A stretch of 64,000 nt of DNA. Origin: Chamaecyparis obtusa (lineage: Eukaryota > Streptophyta > Pinopsida > Cupressales > Cupressaceae). The stretch is from assembly GCA_027943335.1 (NCBI GenBank), contig BSBK01006751.1, positions 774,501 to 838,500 on the forward strand, in the 5' to 3' direction. Numbering within the stretch: position 1 is the first letter of the stretch; each line of letters begins with the position of its first letter. The notes under the pieces are model-generated. The model was not told where the DNA came from and did no database searches. It saw only the letters and a program-made list of their open reading frames with translations. The position numbers and the translations under genes are program-made. Of the stretch, positions 12,722 through 24,633 are shown piece after piece.

Positions 12722-13588
12722 TGATGAAGGGTGCTCCCCTTAATACCACAAACACATAACAGAAATAGAGAAACAACAACAATAATATGCAAGAACAGAA
12801 AATTGGCTTCTTATTATCTCCACAAATGTGAAATTACAAACTTCCAGAATTACAATATGCAAAGCCACATGGGCATTACTTACAATATTCTGTAGGACAA
12901 AGCCTCAAATCAACACCCAGATCTACTACCTAGAACTATTCTGAACTGCCTAAGACAATAATACAGCCTTCCTTATATAGGCAATTTTTCACCGCCTGGG
13001 AAGGTTCCAGAATTTTTTTTTTTTGGCCAATAAGGCCGACCAAACTTAGAATTATTTTATTTTACATTTTATTACATCATAGTCGGCTCAAGATAACCCT
13101 TGAAACCCAAACAGAAATTTTGAAGAAAATTATTTTTCGCCATTTCAGGTGACCCAACTTCCGAAGACCGTAAGTCATCACCAGTTGACCCGATCGGCTA
13201 TTATAACCCCATTTCGGAAACGCCACGAAGCGCTCTACAGGTTTGACCAGCGCAAACGCTTGTCACCCCAATTCTCGACCTCATCCGGGGCCTCTAAAGC
13301 CTTCAAAACTGAGTTCAAAGTTTCTGTACCCTGCTGCCAATACCGAAAATCTTCAATATCTTCCAATATACACTTGATCTGGCAATGAAACTTTACTGGC
13401 AGACTTATATGACCAAAATGAACCTCCAAGAAGGAAATCAGGTCATTCTGAGCACATACGAAAATTACCAAAAATAGTAACTTTCCATAAATAGCAGCTC
13501 TGCACAAAATAACCCTTATTGAAAATAAAAACATAAATATTTTTGGGTGATGCAAGATTGCTCTTACACCCAGGATGCTCCTGCATCA
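12722..13588 (-). repeat. LTR 1 (the outer 3' LTR), 867 bp
   Basis: It begins TGATGAAGGGTGCT and ends GCTCCTGCATCA on the plus strand. A minus-strand TATA box (CTATATAAGG) lies at 12971-12980, so the LTR carries a promoter directed toward lower coordinates. It differs most from the other LTRs, notably in a cluster of changes at 13241-13262. Confidence 0.95.
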
Positions 13589-13626
13589 GACACCCGGGGT
13601 AATTTGAGAAGCGACCCTGTCACGAC

Positions 13627-16600
13627 TCAGGTGTGTAGAGGAAAACCAAGACGGTTAACCTCCTCCTTTGTTAGCCATGATGAATCTTCAACAGGCCGTC
13701 CTTTCCACTTGACCAGATATTCTTCATATGTCCTGTTCCTTGTGCTTCTGCCAACACGACTATCCAGTATATCTTCAATCTCCTTAGTGTCTGAACTAGT
13801 TGCTGGAATACTCCACTGTGCTGCTGTGATCTCATCTTCAACACCTCCTTCATGATACTCTGTCAGATCTGAAATGTTAAACACTGGTGAAATATTCAGC
13901 TCACTAGACAATTCTACCTCATATGCATTTCCTGAATCATGCTTCTTCAATATCTTACATGGTCCAAACTTCTTCATTTTCAACTTGTTATATGTACCAA
14001 CTGGAAACCGCTCCTTCCGCAAATGAACCATGACTTCATCACCAACCTGAAATTCCTTATACCTCCTTTTCTCATCTGCCTTAGCCTTATACTGTGCGTT
14101 CATCTTGGTAATATGCTTCCTCACCTCCCCATGGATGTTCTTCAAGTGTTCTGCAAAATCTTCAGCTTCAGCACTACTTATTTCTCCTTTATCTATCTTT
14201 CTCAATTCAGATGCATTTCTTGGACTACTTCCATATATAATCTGGAATGGTGATTTACCAGTGCTCCTGTTGAAAGAATTATTGTATGCAAATTCTGCCT
14301 GTGGTAAAATCAAATCCCATCCTGTTGGCTTATCTCCAACCAAACATCTCAGCAGATTTCCCAAACTCCTATTCACCACCTCTGTCTGTCCATCAGTCTG
14401 TGGGTGATGTGATGAACTGAACTTCAAATCTGTCTTCAACTTCTTCCACAATGTACGCCAGAAATATCCAACAAACTTAGTGTCCCGATCTGAAACTATG
14501 GTCTTTGGCAAACCATGAAGTCTCACTACTTCTCTGAAAAATAATTCTGCTACATGAACAGCATCATTAGTCTTCTTGCAGGGAATGAAATGTGCCATCT
14601 TTGAAAATCTGTCAACCACTACAAAAATTGAATCATGTCCCCGCTGAGTCCTCGGTAAACCAAGAACAAAGTCCATGCTGATATCCTCCCAAGGCTTCTC
14701 TGGTATAGGTAATGGCTGATACAACCCTGTATTCTGCTTCACTCCTTTCGCCATCTGACATACTCTGCAACTCTGTACAAACTTCTTCACATCTTGCTGC
14801 AACTGTGGCCAATAGTAATTCTCACTAACCAAACCAAGGGTTTTATCACGACCAAAATATCCAGCCAATCCTCCGCTATGCTTCTCCTTGATGAGATTCT
14901 CCCTCATAGAACTTCGTGGAATGCACAATTGACTCCCTCTGAATAGCATATCATCCTGGATGATGAAATCCAACCATTTTGTCCTGTCTAGAGTAACAGG
15001 TTCTGTACAAGCTTTCCAAGCTTCACCAAAATCAGGATCCTCTGGATATAAATTCTTGAGTTCCTTGAACCCAACCACTTCAATCTGCATTTCTATCAGC
15101 AATAGTTGCCTTCTGCTAAGAGCATCTGCAACCCTATTAGACTTTCCACTCCTGTGTTTCAAAACAAATGTATAACTCTGCAAAAACTCAACCCATTTCA
15201 AATGCCTTTGATTCAATTTTCCTTGATTATTCAAATATTGCAAAGCTTGATGATCAGTATACAAAACAAACTCGTTAGGAAGCAGATAATGCCTCCACTT
15301 TTTCAATGCCTGAACTATAGCATAAAATTCCTGATCATAAACAGAATATTTCCTCTTGGCATCATTTAACTTCTCACTGAAATACGCAACAGGTTTACCT
15401 TCTTGGCTCATAACAGCTCCTATTGCAGTACCACTAGCATCACAATCTACTTGAAACACCTTATTAAAATTTGGAAGTGCTAAAACTGGTTGTTCTGTAA
15501 CTTTTTGTTTCAATAATTGAAAACTCTTTTCTGCCCCATTAGTCCACTTAAACTCTTTTCTATCCCCTCTCATTGTTTCAGTCAAGGGTCCACAAATACT
15601 GCTAAAATTTCTGATAAACTTTCTATAAAAGCTAGCTAGACCATGAAAAGATCTTACCTCAGTAGCATTCCTTGGAGTAGGCCATTCAAGGATAGCCTGT
15701 ACCTTCTCTGGGTCCATTTTTAGACCTTTTGCTGAAACTACAAATCCCAAATACACTAACTCTTTCTTCACAAAACTGCACTTCTTCAAATTAATCAATA
15801 ATTTCTCTTCTCTCAACTTCTCAAATACCATACGAATATGCATCATATGCTCCTCCAATGTCTTACTAAAGATCAAAATATCATCTAGATAAACAATGAC
15901 AAACTTACCCAGAAATTCTTTCAGAACCTCGTTCATGAGCCGCATGAAAGTGCTCGGTGCATTGGTTAGCCCAAAAGGCATGACTAACCACTCATATAGT
16001 CCTTCCTTTGTTTTGAAGGCAGTCTTCCATTCATCTCCTTCTCTGATCCGAATCTGATGATATCCACTCTTCAGATCTATCTTTGAGAAATACACAGCTC
16101 CACTCAAACAGTCCATAATATCATCCATTCGTGGCAATGGAAACCTGTACTTGATTGTGATCTTGTTTATTGCTCTGGAATCTGTACACATCCTCCATTC
16201 TCCATTCTTCTTTGGTGCTAATACCGCTGGTACAGCACAGGGACTCAGACTCTCACGGATCAATCCTTTCTGTAACAACTCATGTACTTGTCTGTTCAAC
16301 TCCTCACTTTCTGCAGGTGTCATTCTGTGTGCCGCCTTATTCGGCAAACTCGCTCTTGGGATCAAGTCCATCTGATGACTGATCTTCCTGACTGGTGGTA
16401 ATCCATCAGGCACGTTATCGGATACAATATCCTGAAACTCATTCAACAAATTTGCAACTTCTACAGGAACATCTTCTACTTCCTCTTTACCAGCTTTTGA
16501 AATTAAAGCAAAACATACATGCTCATGCCTCATACCATCTAGGAATTTCCTTCCATCAACAAATGTTATTCTTGCATTACCACATACCTTTTCTTCGGTC

Positions 16601-18123
16601 TCCTTCAATGGCTTTAGCTTATGTCGCACTCCATCCTTTGTCAGGGAATAGGTATTCGCACGACCATCGTGTACAGCACATCTGTCAAACTGCCACGGTC
16701 TACCCAATAACATATGACATGCATCCATAGAGATGATATCACATAGTACCTCGTCTTGGTACCCACCGATCTTGAACTTCACTAGGCATTGTTCATTGAC
16801 CATGACCTTGTGGTCATCCTGTACCCAGGCAATCCGATATGGATGTGGGTGTTTCTGTCTCTTGAGCTTCAACTTTGTCACCATCTCTTCTGACACCAAA
16901 TTGTCAGTGCTTCCACTATCAATAATCACATCACAACATTTACCTTCACACTTGCACCTAGTGCGAAACAGGCTTCTCCTTTGCTCAGGTTCATTCTCAC
17001 CACTCAACAGGACTCTTTTGTTAATCAACGTTTCTCCTCTTTCAGCATCTTTAGAATTTGATGATCTGGCATCTTCATCTACATGTGCAACTCTGGCCTG
17101 GCCTTCATTTCTCCTGTCTGTCCTGCCTTGGTGCTGAGGACATTCAAATGCCCTATGACCTTCTTCTCCACAGTGAAAACATGTTCCACGGAAGCCACCT
17201 CTTCCAGATCCTTGTCCTCTTCCTCTTCCTCTCTGATCTCTATTATTCTGATCCTGGAAGCGATTGGAATTATTTCCTCGCTGATTCTGTCTGCTACTGG
17301 CCTCATCCTTCTTTTTCGGATCTTCATTTCGGCCACCATATGATCGTCCACCGCGACCTCTTCCGTTTTGTCTGCTCTCAAACTTCTTGTTCAGCTTTTC
17401 CTCTACTTTTAGGGCAAACTGGTATGCCTCTTCAATACTGCTCATTCGAACCAGATTTAGCTCCTCCTGAATGCTTGGCCTTAACCCATTAAGGTATCGG
17501 GCAACTTTCTCCTTATCAGCTTCTGCATGGCCTGTTCTGATGAGAAGTCGATAGAACTCCTCTGTATACTCCTGGACAGATCTTCCTGCTTGCTTCAAAC
17601 TCTGCATTTTCTTCAGTAGGTCAAGCTCATAATCAACAGGAATGAACTGTCGCTTCAATTTATCCACCATCCGATCCCATCTCATGATTTTCTCCTTTCC
17701 CCTTCTATTTCGCTCCAACTGAATCTCTTGCCACCATATCTTCGCATGACCTTTCAATCTGGCCTTCGCAAATTTGACCCTATCAGGATCTTCAACATCT
17801 TCATCCTCAAAATATTTCTCACATTCATTGATCCAGTCGATCAATTCCTCTGGGTTAAGATTTCCAGAAAATGTAGGAACCTCAATCTTAGGTCTTTTCC
17901 CAATCTTGGAAATCGCCCGAAAAAGTCTTTCTTCCTCCTGGTTCACAATTTCAACTTCTCCTCCTTGATATTCTTCTTCGGCTTCATCCTCACTTTCATC
18001 TCTGACATTAAGATTCATTCCTCTACGAATCTCTTCTTGCAATGCTCGCACTTGTCTCTGCAACTCTCTAACCTCAGGTGTCACAACACCAGGTCTTCCG
18101 CCACGTTCTCTTCGTGGAGGCAT
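13627..18123 (-). CDS. Chromovirus Gag-Pol polyprotein, copy 1 (open throughout)
   Basis: One uninterrupted frame of 1498 codons from ATG at 18123 (MPPRRERGG) to TGA at 13627-13629. The frame stays open about 10 codons upstream without an ATG, so MPPRR is the likely start. Domains in order: retrotrans_gag (about 80-235; motifs VPTFSGNLNPEELIDWI and GHAKIWWQEI), CCHC knuckle (about 315-328, CFHCGEEGHRAFEC), aspartic protease (IIDSGST, about 400), reverse transcriptase (about 610-790; FPLPRMDD, VIVYLDDILIF), RNase H (TDHQALQYL, VADALSRR), integrase (zinc finger, then DFVLGLP, VSDRD and HPQTDGQTEVVN, giving the D, D, E residues) and a C-terminal chromodomain (EEYLVKWKGRP). Gag and Pol share a frame, so no frameshift is needed. 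One oddity may matter: the second His of the integrase HHCC finger is Tyr (14857-14859; GYFG where copies 2 and 3 have GHFG). Confidence 0.95.
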   Translation of the reverse strand: MPPRRERGGRPGVVTPEVRELQRQVRALQEEIRRGMNLNVRDESEDEAEEEYQGGEVEIVNQEEERLFRAISKIGKRPKIEVPTFSGNLNPEELIDWINECEKYFEDEDVEDPDRVKFAKARLKGHAKIWWQEIQLERNRRGKEKIMRWDRMVDKLKRQFIPVDYELDLLKKMQSLKQAGRSVQEYTEEFYRLLIRTGHAEADKEKVARYLNGLRPSIQEELNLVRMSSIEEAYQFALKVEEKLNKKFESRQNGRGRGGRSYGGRNEDPKKKDEASSRQNQRGNNSNRFQDQNNRDQRGRGRGQGSGRGGFRGTCFHCGEEGHRAFECPQHQGRTDRRNEGQARVAHVDEDARSSNSKDAERGETLINKRVLLSGENEPEQRRSLFRTRCKCEGKCCDVIIDSGSTDNLVSEEMVTKLKLKRQKHPHPYRIAWVQDDHKVMVNEQCLVKFKIGGYQDEVLCDIISMDACHMLLGRPWQFDRCAVHDGRANTYSLTKDGVRHKLKPLKETEEKVCGNARITFVDGRKFLDGMRHEHVCFALISKAGKEEVEDVPVEVANLLNEFQDIVSDNVPDGLPPVRKISHQMDLIPRASLPNKAAHRMTPAESEELNRQVHELLQKGLIRESLSPCAVPAVLAPKKNGEWRMCTDSRAINKITIKYRFPLPRMDDIMDCLSGAVYFSKIDLKSGYHQIRIREGDEWKTAFKTKEGLYEWLVMPFGLTNAPSTFMRLMNEVLKEFLGKFVIVYLDDILIFSKTLEEHMMHIRMVFEKLREEKLLINLKKCSFVKKELVYLGFVVSAKGLKMDPEKVQAILEWPTPRNATEVRSFHGLASFYRKFIRNFSSICGPLTETMRGDRKEFKWTNGAEKSFQLLKQKVTEQPVLALPNFNKVFQVDCDASGTAIGAVMSQEGKPVAYFSEKLNDAKRKYSVYDQEFYAIVQALKKWRHYLLPNEFVLYTDHQALQYLNNQGKLNQRHLKWVEFLQSYTFVLKHRSGKSNRVADALSRRQLLLIEMQIEVVGFKELKNLYPEDPDFGEAWKACTEPVTLDRTKWLDFIIQDDMLFRGSQLCIPRSSMRENLIKEKHSGGLAGYFGRDKTLGLVSENYYWPQLQQDVKKFVQSCRVCQMAKGVKQNTGLYQPLPIPEKPWEDISMDFVLGLPRTQRGHDSIFVVVDRFSKMAHFIPCKKTNDAVHVAELFFREVVRLHGLPKTIVSDRDTKFVGYFWRTLWKKLKTDLKFSSSHHPQTDGQTEVVNRSLGNLLRCLVGDKPTGWDLILPQAEFAYNNSFNRSTGKSPFQIIYGSSPRNASELRKIDKGEISSAEAEDFAEHLKNIHGEVRKHITKMNAQYKAKADEKRRYKEFQVGDEVMVHLRKERFPVGTYNKLKMKKFGPCKILKKHDSGNAYEVELSSELNISPVFNISDLTEYHEGGVEDEITAAQWSIPATSSDTKEIEDILDSRVGRSTRNRTYEEYLVKWKGRPVEDSSWLTKEEVNRLGFPLHT

Positions 18124-18211
18124 TTTCGCGATGCGCGCTGAAACCCTAACCACGGTCCTGGTGCAAACTGCCTCACAGTCGGCGATCTATTTATACACTC
18201 AAGAAAACCTT

Positions 18212-18223
18212 GCTCTGATACCA
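18212..18223 (-). promoter_or_regulatory. Primer-binding site, initiator tRNA-Met type (copy 1)
   Basis: On the minus strand, two bases after LTR 2, the sequence is TGGTATCAGAGC, complementary to the 3' end of plant initiator tRNA-Met. This fixes the direction of the element and shows that LTR 2 serves as 5' LTR for copy 1. Confidence 0.92.
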
Positions 18224-18225
18224 CT

Positions 18226-19092
18226 TGATGAAGGGTGCTCCCCTTAATACCACAAACACATAACAGAAATAGAGAAACAACAACAATAATATGCAAGAAC
18301 AGAAAATTGGCTTCTTATTATCTCCACAAATGTGGAATTACAAACTTCCAGAATTACAATATGCAAAGCCACATGGGCATTACTTACAATATTCTGTAGG
18401 AAAAAGCCTCAAATTAATACCCAGATCTACTACCCAAAACTATTCTAAACTGCCTAAGACAATAATACAGCCTTCCTTATATAGGCAATTTTTCACCGCC
18501 TGGGAAGGTTCCAGATTTTTTTTTTTTTGGCCAATAAGGCCGACCAAACTTAGAATTATTTTATTTTACATTTTATTACATCATAGTCGGCTCAAGATAA
18601 CCCTTGAAACCCGAACAAAAATTTTGAAGAAAATTATTTTTCGCCATTTCAGGTGACCCAACTTCCGAAGACCGTAAGTCATCACCAGTTGACCCGATCG
18701 GCTATTATAACCCCATTTCGGAAACGCCACGAAGCGCTCTACAGGCTTGAGCGGCGCAAGTGCCTGTCACCCCAATTCTCGACCTCATTCGGAGCCTCTA
18801 AAGCCTTCAAAACTGAGTTCAAAGTTTCTGTACCCTGCTGCCAATACCGAAAATCTTCAATATCTTCCAATATACACTTGATCTGGCAATGAAACTTTAC
18901 TGGCAGACTTATATGACCAAAATGAACCTCCAAGAAGGAAATCAGGTCATTCTGAGCACATACGAAAATTACCAAAAATAGTAACTTTCCATAAATAGCA
19001 GCTCTGCACAAAATAACCCTTATTGAAAATAAAAACATAAATATTTTTGGGTGATGCAAGATTGCTCTTACACCCAGGATGCTCCTGCATCA
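18226..19092 (-). repeat. LTR 2 (shared, inner), 867 bp
   Basis: It starts TGATGAAGGGTG and ends CTGCATCA, with a minus-strand TATA box at 18475-18484. It is at once the 5' LTR of copy 1 and the 3' LTR of copy 2. No target duplication flanks it: the left neighbour is the copy 1 PBS and the right neighbour the 3' end of internal 2. Confidence 0.95.
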
Positions 19093-19130
19093 GACACCCG
19101 GGGTAATTTGAGAAGCGACCCTGTCACGAC

Positions 19131-22100
19131 TCAGGTGTGTAGAGGAAAACCAAGACGGTTAACCTCCTCCTTTGTTAGCCATGATGAATCTTCAACAGGC
19201 CGTCCTTTCCACTTGACCAGATATTCTTCATATGTCCTGTTCCTTGTGCTTCTGCCAACACGACTATCCAGTATATCTTCAATCTCCTTAGTGTCTGAAC
19301 TAGTTGCTGGAATACTCCACTGTGCTGCTGTGATCTCATCTTCAACACCTCCTTCATGATACTCTGTCAGATCTGAAATGTTAAACACTGGTGAAATATT
19401 CAGCTCACTAGGCAATTCTACCTCATATGCATTTCCTGAATCATGCTTCTTCAATATCTTACATGGTCCAAACTTCTTCATTTTCAACTTGTTATATGTA
19501 CCAACTGGAAACCGCTCCTTCCGCAAATGAACCATGACTTCATCACCAACCTGAAATTCCTTATACCTCCTTTTCTCATCTGCCTTAGCCTTATACTGTG
19601 CGTTCATCTTGGTAATATGCTTCCTCACCTCCCCATGGATGTTCTTCAAGTGTTCTGCAAAATCTTCAGCTTCAGCACTACTTATTTCTCCTTTATCTAT
19701 CTTTCTCAATTCAGATGCATTTCTTGGACTACTTCCATATATAATCTGGAATGGTGATTTACCAGTGCTCCTGTTGAAAGAATTATTGTATGCAAATTCT
19801 GCCTGTGGTAAAATCAAATCCCATCCTGTTGGCTTATCTCCAACCAAACATCTCAGCAGATTTCTCAAACTCCTATTCACCACCTCTGTCTGTCCATCAG
19901 TCTGTGGGTGATGTGATGAACTGAACTTCAAATCTGTCTTCAACTTCTTCCACAATGTACGCCAGAAATATCCAACAAACTTAGTGTCCCGATCTGAAAC
20001 TATGGTCTTTGGCAAACCATGAAGTCTCACTACTTCTCTGAAAAATAATTCTGCTACATGAACAGCATCATTAGTCTTCTTGCAGGGAATGAAATGTGCC
20101 ATCTTTGAAAATCTGTCAACCACTATAAAAATTGAATCATGTCCCCGCTGAGTCCTCGGTAAACCAAGAACAAAGTCCATGCTGATATCCTCCCAAGGCT
20201 TCTCTGGTATAGGTAATGGCTGATACAACCCTGTATTCTGCTTCACTCCTTTCGCCATGTGACATACTCTGCAACTCTGTACAAACTTCTTCACATCTTG
20301 CTGCAACTGTGGCCAATAGTAATTCTCACTAACCAAACCAAGTGTTTTATCACGACCAAAATGTCCAGCCAATCCTCCGCTATGCTTCTCCTTGATGAGA
20401 TTCTCCCTCATAGAACTTCGTGGAATGCACAATTGACTCCCTCTGAATAGCATATCATCCTGGATGATGAAATCCAACCATTTTGTCCTGTCTAGAGTAA
20501 CAGGTTCTGTACAAGCTTTCCAAGCTTCACCAAAATCAGGATCCTCTGGATATAAATTCTTGAGTTCCTTGAACCCAACCACTTCAATCTGCATTTCTAT
20601 CAGCAATAGTTGCCTTCTGCTAAGAGCATCTGCAACCCTATTAGACTTTCCACTCCTGTGTTTCAAAACAAATGTATAACTCTGCAAAAACTCAACCCAT
20701 TTCAAATGCCTTTGATTCAATTTTCCTTGATTATTCAAATATTGCAAAGCTTGATGATCAGTATACAAAACAAACTCGTTAGGAAGCAGATAATGCCTCC
20801 ACTTTTTCAATGCCTGAACTATAGCATAAAATTCCTGATCATAAACAGAATATTTCCTCTTGGCATCATTTAACTTCTCACTGAAATACGCAACAGGTTT
20901 ACCTTCTTGGCTCATAACAGCTCCTATTGCAGTACCACTAGCATCACAATCTATTTGAAACACCTTATTAAAATCTGGAAGTGCTAAAACTGGTTGTTCT
21001 GTAACTTTTTGTTTCAATAATTGAAAACTCTTTTCTGCCCCATTAGTCCACTTAAACTCTTTTCTATCCCCTCTCATTGTTTCAGTCAAGGGTCCACAAA
21101 TACTGCTAAAATTTCTGATAAACTTTCTGTAAAAGCTAGCTAGACCATGAAAAGATCTTACCTCAGTAGCATTCCTTGGAGTAGGCCTTTCAAGGATAGC
21201 CTGTACCTTCTCTGGGTCCATTTTTAGACCTTCTGCTGAAACTACAAATCCCAAATACACTAACTCTTTCTTCACAAAACTGCACTTCTTCAAATTAATC
21301 AATAATTTCTCTTCTCTCAACTTCTCAAATACCATACGAATATGCATCATATGCTCCTCCAATGTCTTACTAAAGATCAAAATATCATCTAGATAAACAA
21401 TGACAAACTTACCCAGAAATTCTTTCAGAACCTCGTTCATGAGCCGCATGAAAGTGCTCGGTGCATTGGTTAGCCCAAAAGGCATGACTAACCACTCATA
21501 TAGTCCTTCCTTTGTTTTGAAGGCAGTCTTCCATTCATCTCCTTCTCTGATCCGAATCTGATGATATCCACTCTTCAGATCTATCTTTGAGAAATACACA
21601 GCTCCACTCAAACAGTCCATAATATCATCCATTCGTGGCAATGGAAACCTGTACTTGATTGTGATCTTGTTTATTGCTCTAGAATCTGTACACATCCTCC
21701 ATTCTCCATTCTTCTTTGGTGCTAATACCGCTGGTACAGCACAGGGACTCAGACTCTCACGGATCAATCCTTTCTGTAACAACTCATGTACTTGTCTGTT
21801 CAACTCCTCACTTTCTGCAGGTGTCATTCTGTGTGCCGCCTTATTCGGCAAACTCGCTCCTGGGATCAAGTCCATCTGATGACTGATCTTCCTGACTGGT
21901 GGTAATCCATCAGGCACGTTATCGGATACAATATCCTGAAACTCATTCAACAAATCTGCAACTTCTACAGGAACATCTTCTACTTCCTCTTTACCACCTT
22001 TTGGAATTAAAGCAAAACATACATGCTCATGCCTCATACCCTCTAAGAATTTCCTTCCATCAACAAATGTTATTCTTGCATTACCACATACCTTTTCTTC

Positions 22101-23627
22101 GGTCTCCTTCAATGGCTTTAGCTTATGTCGCACTCCATCCTTTGTCAGGGAATAGGTATTCGCACGACCATCGTGTACAGCACATCTGTCAAACTGCCAC
22201 GGTCTACCCAATAACATATGACATGCATCCATAGAGATGATATCACATAGTACCTCGTCTTGGTACCCACCGATCTTGAACTTCACTAGGCATTGTTCAT
22301 TGACCATGACCTTGTGGTCATCCTGTACCCAGGCAATCCGATATGGATGTGGGTGTTTCTGTCTCTTGAGCTTCAACTTTGTCACCATCTCTTATGACAC
22401 CAAATTGTCAGTGCTTCCACTATCAATAATCACATCACAACATTTACCTTCACACTTGCACCTAGTGCGAAACAGGCTCCTCCTTTGCTCAGGTTCATTC
22501 TCACCACTCAACAGGACTCTTCTGTTAATCAACGTTTCTCCTCTTTCAGCATCTTTAGAATTTGATGATCTAGCATCTTCATCTACATGTGCAACTCTGG
22601 CCTGGCCTTCATTTCTCCTGTCTGTCCTGCCTTGGCGCTGAGAACATTCAAATGCCCTATGACCTTCTTCTCCACATTGAAAACATGTTCCACGGAAGCC
22701 ACCTCTTCCAGATCCTTGTCCTCTTCCTCTTCCTCTCTGATATCTATTATTCTGATCAAGGAAGCGATTGGAATTATTTCCTCGCCGATTCTGTCTGCTA
22801 CTGGCCTCATCCTTCTTTTTCGGATCTTCATTTCGGCCACCATATGATCGTCGACCGCGACCTCTTCCGTTTTGTCTGCTCTCAAACTTTTTGTTCAGCT
22901 TTTCCTCTACTTTTAGGGCAAACTGGTATGCCTCTTCAATACTGCTCATTCGAACCAGATTCAGCTCCTCCTGAATGCTTGGCCTTAACCCATTAAGGTA
23001 TCGGGCAACTTTCTCCTTATCAGCTTCTGCATGGCCTGTTCTGATGAGAAGTCGATAGAACTCCTCTGTATACTCCTGGACAGATCTTCCTGCTTGCTTC
23101 AAACTCTGCATTTTCTTCAGTAGGTCAAGCTCATAATCAACAGGAATGAACTGTCACTTCAATTTATCCAGCATCCGATCCCATCTCATGATTTTCTCCT
23201 TTCCCCTTCTATTTCGCTCCAACTGAATCTCTTGCCACCATATCTTCGCATGACCTTTCAATCTGGCCTTCGCAAATTTGACCCTATCAGGATCTTCAAC
23301 ATCTTCAAGCTCAAAATATTCCTCACATTCATTGATCCAGTCGATCAATTCCTCTGGGTTAAGATTTCCAGAAAATGTAGGAACCTCAATCTTAGGTCTT
23401 TTCCCAATCTTGGAAATCGCCCGAAAAAGTCTTTCTTCCTCCTGGTTCACAATTTCAACTTCTCCTCCTTGATATTCTTCTTCGGCTTCATCCTCACTTT
23501 CATCTCTGACATTAAGATTCATTCCTCTACGAATCTCTTCTTGCAATGCTCGCACTTGTCTCTGCAACTCTCTAACCTCAGGTGTCACAACACCAGGTCT
23601 TCCGCCACGTTCTCTTCGTGGAGGCAT
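19131..23627 (-). pseudogene. Chromovirus Gag-Pol, copy 2 (two nonsense codons)
   Basis: It has the same 4497-base coding length as copy 1 and the same ATG (MPPRR at 23627), with no net frameshift. Two stops break it: TGA at 23154-23156 in gag, where copy 1 has CGA (Arg before QFIPVDYEL), and TAA at 22392-22394 in the protease, just after NLVS, where copy 1 has GAA. The remaining domains look sound, including reverse transcriptase YLDD, integrase D, D, E and the intact HHCC finger (GHFG). There are scattered replacements such as Gln to His after the integrase CxxC (CRVCHMAK). It could not make a full Gag-Pol without readthrough, but the frame from 22388 down still spans reverse transcriptase to chromodomain. 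Confidence 0.93.
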
Positions 23628-23715
23628 TTTCGCGATGCGCGCTGAAACCCTAACCACGGTCCTGGTGCAAACTGCCTCACAGTCGGCGATCTGTTTACAC
23701 ACTCAAGAAAACCTT

Positions 23716-23727
23716 GCTCTGATACCA
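23716..23727 (-). promoter_or_regulatory. Primer-binding site, initiator tRNA-Met type (copy 2)
   Basis: TGGTATCAGAGC on the minus strand, two bases inside LTR 3, identical to the PBS of copies 1 and 3. Confidence 0.92.
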
Positions 23728-23729
23728 CT

Positions 23730-24595
23730 TGATGAAAGGTGCTCCCTTTAATACCACAAACACATAACAGAAATAGAGAAACAACAACAATAATATGCAA
23801 GAACAGAAAATTGGCTTCTTATTATCTCCACAAATGTGGAATTACAAACTTCCAGAATTACAATATGCAAAGCCACATGGGCATTACTTATAATATTCTG
23901 TAGGACAAAGCCTCAAATCAATACCTAGATCTACTACCCAGAACTATTCTGAACTGCCTAAGACAATAATACAGCCTTCCTTATATAGGCAATTTTTCAC
24001 CGCCTGGGAAGGTTCCAGATTTTTTTTTTTTGGCCAATAAGGCCGACCAAACTTAGAATTATTTTATTTTACATTTTATTACATCATAGTCGGCTCAAGA
24101 TAACCCTTGAAACCCGAACAGAAATTTTGAAGAAAATTATTTTTCGCCATTTCAGATGACCCAACTTCCGAAGACCGTAAGTCATCACCAGTTGACCCGA
24201 TCGGCTATTATAACCCCATTTCGGAAACGCCACGAAGCGCTCTACAGGCTTGAGCGGCGCAAGCGCCCGTCACCCCAATTCTCGACCTCATCCGGGGCCT
24301 CTAAAGCCTTCAAAACTGAATTCAAAGTTTCTGTACCCTACTGCCAATACCGAAAATCTTCAATATCTTCCAATGTACACTTGATCTGGCAATGAAACTT
24401 TACTGGCAGACTTATATGACCAAAATGAACCTCCAAGAAGGAAATCAGGTCATTCTGAGCACATACAAAAATTACCAAAAATAGTAACTTTCCATAAATA
24501 GCAGCTCTGCACAAAATAACTCTTATTGAAAATAAAAACATAAATATTTTTGGGTGATGCAAGATTGCTCTTACACCCAGGATGCTCCTGCATCA
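23730..24595 (-). repeat. LTR 3 (shared, inner), 866 bp
   Basis: It begins TGATGAAAGGTGCTCCC (G to A and C to T changes against the other LTRs) and ends CTGCATCA; TATA box at 23979-23988. It is shared by copies 2 and 3. One base is missing in the poly-T tract relative to the other LTRs. Confidence 0.95.
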
Positions 24596-24633
24596 GACAC
24601 CCGGGGTAATTTGAGAAGCGACCCTGTCACGAC

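Noticed and set aside
13149..17968. Many plus-strand frames opposite the chromovirus (also repeated at 18.6-23.6 and 24.1-29.1 kb)
   Set aside because: They are antisense shadows of the Gag-Pol and LTR sequences and change with each substitution; none has its own motif.
18124..18153. An upstream GTG-initiated extension of the copy 1 frame (and longer ones in copies 2 and 3)
   Set aside because: The ATG of MPPRRERGG is the first ATG in frame in all copies and fits gag starts; upstream residues overlap the PBS-proximal leader.
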